A DNA stretch of 64,000 nucleotides. It comes from Prostheceraeus crozeri. Taxonomy: Eukaryota; Platyhelminthes; Polycladida; Euryleptidae. Position 1 is the first letter of the stretch; each line of letters opens with the position of its first letter. The notes beneath the pieces were generated by a model. It worked only from the letters and a program-made list of their open reading frames with translations. It made no database searches and was not told where the DNA came from. The stretch lies in the NCBI GenBank assembly GCA_907163375.1, contig CAJQUW010000506.1:275262-339261 (forward strand). The letters run 5' to 3'. This document shows, piece by piece, positions 42,301 through 55,210 of the stretch. The translations under genes were made by a program, and so were the position numbers.

Positions 42301-43150
42301 TCTGTCTTCGTTTAGATGTGAGACGCCATTTAAGATTTTGGGAGATTGTCGAAAAACGACAGAGTTAGAATTTGGGACGTTTTGGGCTGTAGCTTCAAAA
42401 CGAAGCATCGGATTGGAAAACGGATTTCAGATTTGGAATCAGCGTGAAATTCTCTATCTGTATGGTGAGTTTCAAGTCAATCGGAGAGAAAAATTTCGCT
42501 GACTCCCCCCCCCTCTGGACAGCTCGCTTCGATTTTGGCTTCCAGTGGACGGATTTTGTCGTGCCATAGCTCGTTTGAAAGCTAAGAGTGAGACAAATTC
42601 ACTGAAAGAATCGGCTTGTTCCTATCTGTCTTCGTTTAGATGTGAGACGCCATTTAAGATTTTGGGAGATTGTCGAAAAACGACAGAGTTAGAATTTGGG
42701 ACGTTTTGGGCTGTAGCTTCAAAACGAAGCATCGGATTGGAAAACGGATTTCAGATTTGGAATCAGCGTGAAATTCTCTATCTGTATGGTGAGTTTGAAC
42801 GCAATCGGAGAGAAAAAATTTTCGCTGACTCCCCCCCCCCTCTGGACAGCTCGCTTCGATTTTGGCTTCCAGTGGACGGATTTAGTCGTGCCATAGCTCG
42901 TTTGAAAGCTAAGAGTGAGACAAATTCACTGAAAGAATCGGCTTGTTCCTATCTGTCTTCGTTTAGATGTGAGACGCCATTTAAGATTTTGGGAGATTGT
43001 CGAAAAACGACAGAGTTAGAATTTGGGACGTTTTGGGCTGTAGCTTCAAAACGAAGCATCGGATTGGAAAACGGATTTCAGATTTGGAATCAGCGTGAAA
43101 TTCTCTATCTGTATGGTGAATTTCAAGTCAATCGGAGAGAAAAATTTCGC
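36345..43150. repeat. Satellite block A (GAGATTGTCG monomers)
   Basis: About 21 monomers, nearly all with TTTTGGGAGATTGTCG. Exceptions with GACATTG lie near 38440, 39745 and 41690. The block has a mix of TGTGTAGCGTC and GCTGTAGCTTC at the next diagnostic site, GAATTTGAACGC commonly before the A-run, and most of the GATGAGAAAACGGAGGCC variants. Confidence 0.8.
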
Positions 43151-46100
43151 TGACTCCCCCCCCCTCTGGACAGCTTGCTTCGATTTTGGCTTCCAGTGGA
43201 CGGATTTTGTCGTGCCATAGCTCGTTTGAAAGCTAAGAGTGAGACAAATTCACTGAAAGAATCGGCTTGTTCCTATCTGTCTTCGTTTAGATGTGAGACG
43301 CCATTTAAGATTTTGGGACATTGTCGAAAAACGACAGAGTTAGAATTTGGGACGTTTTGGGCTGTAGCGTCAAAACGAAGCATCGGATTGGAAAACGGAT
43401 TTCAGATTTGGAATCAGCGTGAAATTCTCTATCTGTATGGTGAATTTCAAGTCAATCGGAGAGAAAAATTTCGCTGACTCCCCCCCCCTCTGGACAGCTC
43501 GCTTCGATTTTGGCTTCCAGTGGACGGATTTTGTCGTGCCATAGCTCGTTTGAAAGCTAAGAGTGAGACAAATTCACTGAAAGAATCGGCTTGTTCCTAT
43601 CTGTCTTCGTTTAGATGTGAGACGCCATTTAAGATTTTGGGACATTGTCGAAAAACGACAGAGTTAGAATTTGGGACGTTTTGGGCTGTAGCTTCAAAAC
43701 GAAGCATCGGATTGGAAAACGGATTTCAGATTTGGAATCAGCGTGAAATTCTCTATCTGTATGGTGAGTTTCAAGGCAATCGGAGAGAAAAATTTTCGCT
43801 GACTCCCCCCCCCCTCTGGACAGCTTGCTTCGATTTTGGCTTCCAGTGGACGGATTTTGTCGTGCCATAGCTCGTTTGAAAGCTAAGAGTGAGACAAATT
43901 CACTGAAAGAATCGGCTTGTTCCTATCTGTCTTCGTTTAGATGTGAGACGCCATTTAAGATTTTGGGACATTGTCGAAAAACGACAGAGTTAGAATTTGG
44001 GACGTTTTGGGCTGTAGCTTCAAAACGAAGCATCGGATTGGAAAACGGATTTCAGATTTGGAATCAGCGTGAAATTCTCTATCTGTATGGTGAATTTGAA
44101 CGCAATCGGAGAGAAAAATTTCGCTGACTCCCCCCCCCTCTGGACAGCTTGCTTCGATTTTGGCTTCCAGTGGACGGATTTTGTCGTGCCATAGCTCGTT
44201 TGAAAGCTAAGAGTGAGACAAATTCACTGAAAGAATCGGCTTGTTCCTATCTGTCTTCGTTTAGATGTGAGACGCCATTTAAGATTTTGGGACATTGTCG
44301 AAAAACGACAGAGTTAGAATTTGGGACGTTTTGGGCTGTAGCTTCAAAACGAAGCATCGGATGGGAAAACGGATTTCAGATTTGGAATCAGCGTGAAATT
44401 CTCTATCTGTATGGTGAGTTTCAAGTCAATCGGAGAGAAAAATTTTCGCTGACTCCCCCCCCCCTCTGGACAGCTTGCTTCGATTTTGGCTTCCAGTGGA
44501 CGGATTTTGTCGTGCCATAGCTCGTTTGAAAGCTAAGAGTGAGACAAATTCACTGAAAGAATCGGCTTGTTCCTATCTGTCTTCGTTTAGATGTGAGACG
44601 CCATTTAAGATTTTGGGACATTGTCGAAAAACGACAGAGTTAGAATTTGGGACGTTTTGGGCTGTAGCTTCAAAACGAAGCATCGGATTGGAAAACGGAT
44701 TTCAGATTTGGAATCAGCGTGAAATTCTCTATCTGTATGGTGAATTTGAACGCCATCGGAGAGAAAAATTTTCGCTGACTCCCCCCCCCCTCTGGACAGC
44801 TCGCTTCGATTTTGGCTTCCAGTGGACGGATTTTGTCGTGCCATAGCTCGTTTGAAAGCTAAGAGTGAGACAAATTCACTGAAAGAATCGGCTTGTTCCT
44901 ATCTGTCTTCGTTTAGATGTGAGACGCCATTTAAGATTTTGGGACATTGTCGAAAAACGACAGAGTTAGAATTTGGGACGTTTTGGGCTGTAGCTTCAAA
45001 ACGAAGCATCGGATTGGAAAACGGATTTCAGATTTGGAATCAGCGTGAAATTCTCTATCTGTATGGTGAGTTTCAAGTCAATCGGAGAGAAAAATTTCGC
45101 TGACTCCCCCCCCCTCTGGACAGCTTGCTTCGATTTTGGCTTCCAGTGGACGGATTTTGTCGTGCCATAGCTCGTTTGAAAGCTAAGAGTGAGACAAATT
45201 CACTGAAAGAATCGGCTTGTTCCTATCTGTCTTCGTTTAGATGTGAGACGCCATTTAAGATTTTGGGACATTGTCGAAAAACGACAGAGTTAGAATTTGG
45301 GACGTTTTGGTGTGTAGCTTCAAAACGAAGCATCGGATTGGAAAACGGATTTCAGATTTGGAATCAGCGTGAAATTCTCTATCTGTATGGTGAGTTTCAA
45401 GTCAATCGGAGAGAAAAAATTTTCGCTGACCTCCCCCCCCCTCTGGACAGCTTGCTTCGATTTTGGCTTCCAGTGGACGGATTTTGTCGTGCCATAGCTC
45501 GTTTGAAAGCTAAGAGTGAGACAAATTCACTGAAAGAATCGGCTTGTTCCTATCTGTCTTCGTTTAGATGTGAGACGCCATTTAAGATTTTGGGACATTG
45601 TCGAAAAACGACAGAGTTAGAATTTGGGACGTTTTGGGCTGTAGCTTCAAAACGAAGCATCGGATTGGAAAACGGATTTCAGATTCGGAATCAGCGTGAA
45701 ATTCTCTATCTGTATGGTGAGTTTCAAGTCAATCGGAGAGAAAAATTTTCGCTGACTCCCCCCCCCTCTGGACAGCTCGCTTCGATTTTGGCTTCCAGTG
45801 GACGGATTTTGTCGTGCCATAGCTCGTTTGAAAGCTAAGAGTGAGACAAATTCACTGAAAGAATCGGCTTGTTCCTATCTGTCTTCGTTTAGATGTGAGA
45901 CGCCATTTAAGATTTTGGGACATTGTCGAAAAACGACAGAGTTAGAATTTGGGACGTTTTGGGCTGTAGCTTCAAAACGAAGCATCGGATTGGAAAACGG
46001 ATTTCAGATTTGGAATCAGCGTGAAATTCTCTATCTGTATGGTGAATTTGAACGCAATCGGAGAGAAAAAATTTTCGCTGACTCCCCCCCCCTCTGGACA

Positions 46101-49100
46101 GCTTGCTTCGATTTTGGCTTCCAGTGGACGGATTTTGTCGTGCCATAGCTCGTTTGAAAGCTAAGAGTGAGACAAATTCACTGAAAGAATCGGCTTGTTC
46201 CTATCTGTCTTCGTTTAGATGTGAGACGCCATTTAAGATTTTGGGACATTGTCGAAAAACGACAGAGTTAGAATTTGGGACGTTTTGGGCTGTAGCTTCA
46301 AAACGAAGCATCGGATTGGAAAACGGATTTCAGATTTGGAATCAGCGTGAAATTCTCTATCTGTATGGTGAATTTCAACGCAATCGGAGAGAAAAAATTT
46401 TCGCTGACTCCCCCCCCCCTCTGGACAGCTTGCTTCGATTTTGGCTTCCAGTGGACGGATTTTGTCGTGCCATAGCTCGTTTGAAAGCTAAGAGTGAGAC
46501 AAATTCACTGAAAGAATCGGCTTGTTCCTATCTGTCTTCGTTTAGATGTGAGACGCCATTTAAGATTTTGGGACATTGTCGAAAAACGACAGAGTTAGAA
46601 TTTGGGACGTTTTGGGCTGTAGCTTCAAAACGAAGCATCGGATTGGAAAACGGATTTCAGATTTGGAATCAGCGTGAAATTCTCTATCTGTATGGTGAGT
46701 TTCAAGTCAATCGGAGAGAAAAATTTCGCTGACTCCCCCCCCCTCTGGACAGCTTGCTTCGATTTTGGCTTCCAGTGGACGGATTTTGTCGTGCCATAGC
46801 TCGTTTGAAAGCTAAGAGTGAGACAAATTCACTGAAAGAATCGGCTTGTTCATATCTGTCTTCGTTTAGATGTGAGACGCCATTTAAGATTTTGGGACAT
46901 TGTCGAAAAAACGACAGAGTTAGAATTTGGGACGTTTTGGGCTGTAGCTTCAAAACGAAGCATCGGATGGGAAAACGGATTTCAGATTTGGAATCAGCGT
47001 GAAATTCTCTATCTGTATGGTGAGTTTCAAGTCAATCGGAGAGAAAAATTTCGCTGACTCCCCCCCCCCTCTGGACAGCTCGCTTCGATTTTGGCTTCCA
47101 GTGGACGGATTTTGTCGTGCCATAGCTCGTTTGAAAGCTAAGAGTGAGACAAATTCACTGAAAGAATCGGCTTGTTCCTATCTGTCTTCGTTTAGATGTG
47201 AGACGCCATTTAAGATTTTGGGACATTGTCGAAAAACGACAGAGTTAGAATTTGGGACGTTTTGGGCTGTAGCTTCAAAACGAAGCATCGGATTGGAAAA
47301 CGGATTTCAGATTTGGAATCAGCGTGAAATTCTCTATCTGTATGGTGAATTTCAACGCAATCGGAGAGAAAAAATTTTCGCTGACTCCCCCCCCCCTCTG
47401 GACAGCTCGCTTCGATTTTGGCTTCCAGTGGACGGATTTTGTCGTGCCATAGCTCGTTTGAAAGCTAAGAGTGAGACAAATTCACTGAAAGAATCGGCTT
47501 GTTCCTATCTGTCTTCGTTTAGATGTGAGACGCCATTTAAGATTTTGGGACATTGTCGAAAAACGACAGAGTTAGAATTTGGGACGTTTTGGGCTGTAGC
47601 TTCAAAACGAAGCATCGGATGAGAAAACGGATTTCAGATTTGGAATCAGCGTGAAATTCTCTATCTGTATGGTGAGTTTCAAGTCAATCGGAGAGAAAAA
47701 ATTTCGCTGACTCCCCCCCCCTCTGGACAGCTTGCTTCGATTTTGGCTTCCAGTGGACGGATTTTGTCGTGCCATAGCTCGTTTGAAAGCTAAGAGTGAG
47801 ACAAATTCACTGAAAGAATCGGCTTGTTCCTATCTGTCTTCGTTTAGATGTGAGACGCCATTTAAGATTTTGGGACATTGTCGAAAAACGACAGAGTTAG
47901 AATTTGGGACGTTTTGGGCTGTAGCTTCAAAACGAAGCATCGGATTGGAAAACGGATTTCAGATTTGGAATCAGCGTGAAATTCTCTATCTGTATGGTGA
48001 ATTTCAAGGCAATCGGCGAGAAAAATTTCGCTGACTCCCCCCCCCCTCTGGACAGCTCGCTTCGATTTTGGCTTCCAGTGGACGGATTTTGTCGTGCCAT
48101 AGCTCGTTTGAAAGCTAAGAGTGAGACAAATTCACTGAAAGAATCGGCTTGTTCCTATCTGTCTTCGTTTAGATGTGAGACGCCATTTAAGATTTTGGGA
48201 CATTGTCGAAAAACGACAGAGTTAGAATTTGGGACGTTTTGGGCTGTAGCTTCAAAACGAAGCATCGGATTGGAAAACGGATTTCAGATTTGGAATCAGC
48301 GTGAAATTCTCTATCTGTATGGTGAATTTCAACGCAATCGGAGAGAAAAATTTCGCTGACTCCCCCCCCCTCTGGACAGCTTGCTTCGATTTTGGCTTCC
48401 AGTGGACGGATTTTGTCGTGCCATAGCTCGTTTGAAAGCTAAGAGTGAGACAAATTCACTGAAAGAATCGGCTTGTTCCTATCTGTCTTCGTTTAGATGT
48501 GAGACGCCATTTAAGATTTTGGGACATTGTCGAAAAACGACAGAGTTAGAATTTGGGACGTTTTGGGCTGTAGCTTCAAAACGAAGCATCGGATTGGAAA
48601 ACGGATTTCAGATTTGGAATCAGCGTGAAATTCTCTATCTGTATGGTGAGTTTCAAGTCAATCGGAGAGAAAAAATTTTCGCTGACTCCCCCCCCCCTCT
48701 GGACAGCTCGCTTCGATTTTGGCTTCCAGTGGACGGATTTTGTCGTGCCATAGCTCGTTTGAAAGCTAAGAGTGAGACAAATTCACTGAAAGAATCGGCT
48801 TGTTCCTATCTGTCTTCGTTTAGATGTGAGACGCCATTTAAGATTTTGGGACATTGTCGAAAAACGACAGAGTTAGAATTTGGGACGTTTTGGGCTGTAG
48901 CTTCAAAACGAAGCATCGGATTGGAAAACGGATTTCAGATTTGGAATCAGCGTGAAATTCTCTATCTGTATGGTGAGTTTCAAGTCAATCGGAGAGAAAA
49001 ATTTCGCTGACTCCCCCCCCCTCTGGACAGCTCGCTTCGATTTTGGCTTCCAGTGGACGGATTTAGTCGTGCCATAGCTCGTTTGAAAGCTAAGAGTGAG

Positions 49101-52100
49101 ACAAATTCACTGAAAGAATCGGCTTGTTCATATCTGTCTTCGTTTAGATGTGAGACGCCATTTAAGATTTTGGGACATTGTCGAAAAAACGACAGAGTTA
49201 GAATTTGGGACGTTTTGGGCTGTAGCTTCAAAACGAAGCATCGGATTGGAAAACGGATTTCAGATTTGGAATCAGCGTGAAATTCTCTATCTGTATGGTG
49301 AGTTTCAAGTCAATCGGAGAGAAAAATTTCGCTGACTCCCCCCCCTCTGGACAGCTTGCTTCGATTTTGGCTTCCAGTGGACGGATTTTGTCGTGCCATA
49401 GCTCGTTTGAAAGCTAAGAGTGAGACAAATTCACTGAAAGAATCGGCTTGTTCCTATCTGTCTTCGTTTAGATGTGAGACGCCATTTAAGATTTTGGGAC
49501 ATTGTCGAAAAACGACAGAGTTAGAATTTGGGACGTTTTGGGCTGTAGCTTCAAAACGAAGCATCGGATTGGAAAACGGATTTCAGATTTGGAATCAGCG
49601 TGAAATTCTCTATCTGTATGGTGAGTTTCAAGTCAATCGGAGAGAAAAAATTTTCGCTGACTCCCCCCCCCCCTCTGGACAGCTCGCTTCGATTTTGGCT
49701 TCCAGTGGACGGATTTTGTCGTGCCATAGCTCGTTTGAAAGCTAAGAGTGAGACAAATTCACTGAAAGAATCGGCTTGTTCCTATCTGTCTTCGTTTAGA
49801 TGTGAGACGCCATTTAAGATTTTGGGACATTGTCGAAAAACGACAGAGTTAGAATTTGGGACGTTTTGGGCTGTAGCTTCAAAACGAAGCATCGGATGAG
49901 AAAACGGATTTCAGATTTGGAATCAGCGTGAAATTCTCTATCTGTATGGTGAGTTTCAAGTCAATCGGAGAGAAAAAATTTCGCTGACTCCCCCCCCCCT
50001 CTGGACAGCTTGCTTCGATTTTGGCTTCCAGTGGACGGATTTTGTCGTGCCATAGCTCGTTTGAAAGCTAAGAGTGAGACAAATTCACTGAAAGAATCGG
50101 CTTGTTCCTATCTGTCTTCGTTTAGATGTGAGACGCCATTTAAGATTTTGGGACATTGTCGAAAAACGACAGAGTTAGAATTTGGGACGTTTTGGGCTGT
50201 AGCTTCAAAACGAAGCATCGGATTGGAAAACGGATTTCAGATTTGGAATCAGCGTGAAATTCTCTATCTGTATGGTGAGTTTCAAGTCAATCGGAGAGAA
50301 AAATTTCGCTGACTCCCCCCCCTCTGGACAGCTTGCTTCGATTTTGGCTTCCAGTGGACGGATTTTGTCGTGCCATAGCTCGTTTGAAAGCTAAGAGTGA
50401 GACAAATTCACTGAAAGAATCGGCTTGTTCCTATCTGTCTTCGTTTAGATGTGAGACGCCATTTAAGATTTTGGGACATTGTCGAAAAACGACAGAGTTA
50501 GAATTTGGGACGTTTTGGGCTGTAGCTTCAAAACGAAGCATCGGATTGGAAAACGGATTTCAGATTTGGAATCAGCGTGAAATTCTCTATCTGTATGGTG
50601 AATTTAAACGCAATCGGAGAGAAAAATTTCGCTGACTCCCCCCCCCTCTGGACAGCTTGCTTCGATTTTGGCTTCCAGTGGACGGATTTTGTCGTGCCAT
50701 AGCTCGTTTGAAAGCTAAGAGTGAGACAAATTCACTGAAAGAATCGGCTTGTTCCTATCTGTCTTCGTTTAGATGTGAGACGCCATTTAAGATTTTGGGA
50801 CATTGTCGAAAAACGACAGAGTTAGAATTTGGGACGTTTTGGGCTGTAGCTTCAAAACGAAGCATCGGATGAGAAAACGGATTTCAGATTCGGAATCAGC
50901 GTGAAATTCTCTATCTGTATGGTGAGTTTCAAGTCAATCGGAGAGAAAAAATTTCGCTGACTCCCCCCCCCCTCTGGACAGCTCGCTTCGATTTTGGCTT
51001 CCAGTGGACGGATTTTGTCGTGCCATAGCTCGTTTGAAAGCTAAGAGTGAGACAAATTCACTGAAAGAATCGGCTTGTTCCTATCTGTCTTCGTTTAGAT
51101 GTGAGACGCCATTTAAGATTTTGGGACATTGTCGAAAAACGACAGAGTTAGAATTTGGGACGTTTTGGGCTCTAGCTTCAAAACGAAGCATCGGATGAGA
51201 AAACGGATTTCAGATTTGGAATCAGCGTGAAATTCTCTATCTGTATGGTGAATTTGAACGCCATCGGAGAGAAAAAATTTTCGCTGACTCCCCCCCCCTC
51301 TGGACAGCTCGCTTCGATTTTGGCTTCCAGTGGACGGATTTTGTCGTGCCATAGCTCGTTTGAAAGCTAAGAGTGAGACAAATTCACTGAAAGAATCGGC
51401 TTGTTCCTATCTGTCTTCGTTTAGATGTGAGACGCCATTTAAGATTTTGGGACATTGTCGAAAAACGACAGAGTTAGAATTTGGGACGTTTTGGGCTGTA
51501 GCTTCAAAACGAAGCATCGGATTGGAAAACGGATTTCAGATTTGGAATCAGCGTGAAATTCTCTATCTGTATGGTGAGTTTCAACGCAATCGGAGAGAAA
51601 AATTTCGCTGACTCCCCCCCCCTCTGGACAGCTTGCTTCGATCTTGGCTTCCAGTGGACGGATTTTGTCGTGCCATAGCTCGTTTGAAAGCTAAGAGTGA
51701 GACAAATTCACTGAAAGAATCGGCTTGTTCCTATCTGTCTTCGTTTAGATGTGAGACGCCATTTAAGATTTTGGGACATTGTCGAAAAACGACAGAGTTA
51801 GAATTTGGGACGTTTTGGTGTGTAGCTTCAAAACGAAGCATCGGATGAGAAAACGGATTTCAGATTTGGAATCAGCGTGAAATTCTCTATCTGTATGGTG
51901 AGTTTCAAGTCAATCGGAGAGAAAAATTTTCGCTGACTCCCCCCCCCCTCTGGACAGCTCGCTTCGATTTTGGCTTCCAGTGGACGGATTTTGTCGTGCC
52001 ATAGCTCGTTTGAAAGCTAAGAGTGAGACAAATTCACTGAAAGAATCGGCTTGTTCCTATCTGTCTTCGTTTAGATGTGAGACGCCATTTAAGATTTTGG

Positions 52101-55100
52101 GACATTGTCGAAAAACGACAGAGTTAGAATTTGGGACGTTTTGGGCTGTAGCGTCAAAACGAAGCATCGGATGAGAAAACGGAGGCCAGATTCGGATTCA
52201 GCGTGAAATTCTCTATCTGTATGGTGAGTTTCAAGTCAATCGGAGAGAAAAAATTTTCGCTGACTCCCCCCCCCTCTGGACAGCTCGCTTCGATTTTGGC
52301 TTCCAGTGGACGGATTTTGTCGTGCCATAGCTCGTTTGAAAGCTAAGAGTGAGACAAATTCACTGAAAGAATCGGCTTGTTCCTATCTGTCTTCGTTTAG
52401 ATGTGAGACGCCATTTAAGATTTTGGGACATTGTCGAAAAACGACAGAGTTAGAATTTGGGACGTTTTGGGCTGTAGCTTCAAAACGAAGCATCGGATTG
52501 GAAAACGGATTTCAGATTTGGAATCAGCGTGAAATTCTCTATCTGTATGGTGAGTTTCAACGCAATCGGAGAGAAAAATTTTCGCTGACGTCCCCCCCCT
52601 CTGGACAGCTTGCTTCGATCTTGGCTTCTAGTGGACGGATTTTGTCGTGCCATAGCTCGTTTGAAAGCTAAGAGTGAGACAAATTCACTGAAACAATTGG
52701 CTTGTTCATATCTGTCTTCGTTTAGATGTGAGACGCCATTTAAGATTTTGGGACATTGTCGAAAAAACGACAGAGTTAGAATTTGGGACGTTTTGGTGTG
52801 TAGCTTCAAAACGAAGCATCGGATGGGAAAACGGATTTCAGATTTGGAATCAGCGTCAAATTCTCTATCTGTATGGTGAATTTGAACGCAATCGGAGAGA
52901 AAAATTTCGCTGACTCCCCCCCCCCTCTGGACAGCTTGCTTCGATTTTGGCTTCCAGTGGACGGATTTTGTCGTGCCATAGCTCGTTTGAAAGCTAAGAG
53001 TGAGACAAATTCACTGAAAGAATCGGCTTGTTCCTATCTGTCTTCGTTTAGATGTGAGACGCCATTTAAGATTTTGGGACATTGTCGAAAAACGACAGAG
53101 TTAGAATTTGGGACGTTTTGGGCTCTAGCTTCAAAACGAAGCATCGGATGAGAAAACGGATTTCAGATTTGGAATCAGCGTCAAATTCTTTATCTGTATG
53201 GTGAGTTTCAAGTCAATCGGAGAGAAAAAATTTTCGCTGACGTCCCCCCCCCCTCTGGACAGCTCGCTTCGATTTGGCTTCCAGTGGACGGATTTTGTCG
53301 TGCGATAGCTCGTTTGAAAGCTAAGAGTGAGACAAATTCACTGAAAGAATCGGCTTGTTCCTATCTGTCTTCGTTTAGATGTGAGACGCCATTTAAGATT
53401 TTGGGACATTGTCGAAAAACGACAGAGTTAGAATTTGGGACGTTTTGGGCTGTAGCTTCAAAACGAAGCATCGGATGAGAAAACGGATTTCAGATTTGGA
53501 ATCAGCGTGAAATTCTCTATCTGTATGGTGAGTTTCAACGCAATCGGAGAGAAAAATTTTCGCTGACGTCCCCCCCCTCTGGACAGCTCGCTTCGATTTT
53601 GGCTTCCAGTGGACGGATTTTGTCGTGCCATAGCTCGTTTGAAAGCTAAGAGTGAGACAAATTCACTGAAAGAATCGGCTTGTTCCTATCTGTCTTCGTT
53701 TAGATGTGAGACGCCATTTAAGATTTTGGGACATTGGCGAAAAACGACAGAGTTAGAATTTGGGACGTTTTGGGCTGTAGCTTCAAAACGAAGCATCGGA
53801 TTGGAAAACGGATTTCAGATTTGGAATCAGCGTGAAATTCTCTATCTGTATGGTGAGTTTCAAGTCAATCGGAGAGAAAAAATTTTCGCTGACTCCCCCC
53901 CCCTCTGGACAGCTCGCTTCGATTTTGGCTTCCAGTGGACGGATTTTGTCGTGCCATAGCTCGTTTGAAAGCTAAGAGTGAGACAAATTCACTGAAAGAA
54001 TCGGCTTGTTCCTATCTGTCTTCGTTTAGATGTGAGACGCCATTTAAGATTTTGGGACATTGTCGAAAAACGACAGAGTTAGAATTTGGGACGTTTTGGG
54101 CTGTAGCTTCAAAACGAAGCATCGGATTGGAAAACGGATTTCAGATTTGGAATCAGCGTGAAATTCTCTATCTGTATGGTGAGTTTCAAGTCAATCGGAG
54201 AGAAAAATTTCGCTGACTCCCCCCCCCTCTGGACAGCTTGCTTCGATTTTGGCTTCCAGTGGACGGATTTTGTCGTGCCATAGCTCGTTTGAAAGCTAAG
54301 AGTGAGACAAATTCACTGAAAGAATCGGCTTGTTCCTATCTGTCTTCGTTTAGATGTGAGACGCCATTTAAGATTTTGGGACATTGTCGAAAAACGACAG
54401 AGTTAGAATTTGGGACGTTTTGGTGTGTAGCGTCAAAACGAAGCATCGGATGAGAAAACGGAGGCCAGATTCGGATTCAGCGTGAAATTCTCTATCTGTA
54501 TGGTGAGTTTCAAGTCAATCGGAGAGAAAAAATTTTCGCTGACTCCCCCCCCCTCTGGACAGCTCGCTTCGATTTTGGCTTCCAGTGGACGGATTTTGTC
54601 GTGCCATAGCTCGTTTGAAAGCTAAGAGTGAGACAAATTCACTGAAAGAATCGGCTTGTTCCTATCTGTCTTCGTTTAGATGTGAGACGCCATTTAAGAT
54701 TTTGGGACATTGTCGAAAAACGACAGAGTTAGAATTTGGGACGTTTTGGGCTGTAGCTTCAAAACGAAGCATCGGATTGGAAAACGGATTTCAGATTCGG
54801 ATTCAGCGTGAAATTCTCTATCTGTATGGTGAGTTTCAAGTCAATCGGAGAGAAAAAATTTTCGCTGACTCCCCCCCCCCTCTGGACAGCTCGCTTCGAT
54901 TTTGGCTTCCAGTGGACGGATTTTGTCGTGCCATAGCTCGTTTGAAAGCTAAGAGTGAGACAAATTCACTGAAAGAATCGGCTTGTTCCTATCTGTCTTC
55001 GTTTAGATGTGAGACGCCATTTAAGATTTTGGGACATTGTCGAAAAACGACAGAGTTAGAATTTGGGACGTTTTGGGCTGTAGCTTCAAAACGAAGCATC

Positions 55101-55210
55101 GGATTGGAAAACGGATTTCAGATTTGGAATCAGCGTGAAATTCTCTATCTGTATGGTGAGTTTCAAGTCAATCGGAGAGAAAAAATTTCGCTGACTCCCC
55201 CCCCCTCTGG
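43150..55210. repeat. Satellite block B (GACATTGTCG monomers)
   Basis: About 37 monomers with TTTTGGGACATTGTCG (one GACATTGGCG near 53735), mostly GCTGTAGCTTC and increasingly GAGTTTCAAGTC. The first GCTGACGTC junctions appear near 52585. Two marked monomers lie seven units apart (see findings). Confidence 0.8.
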
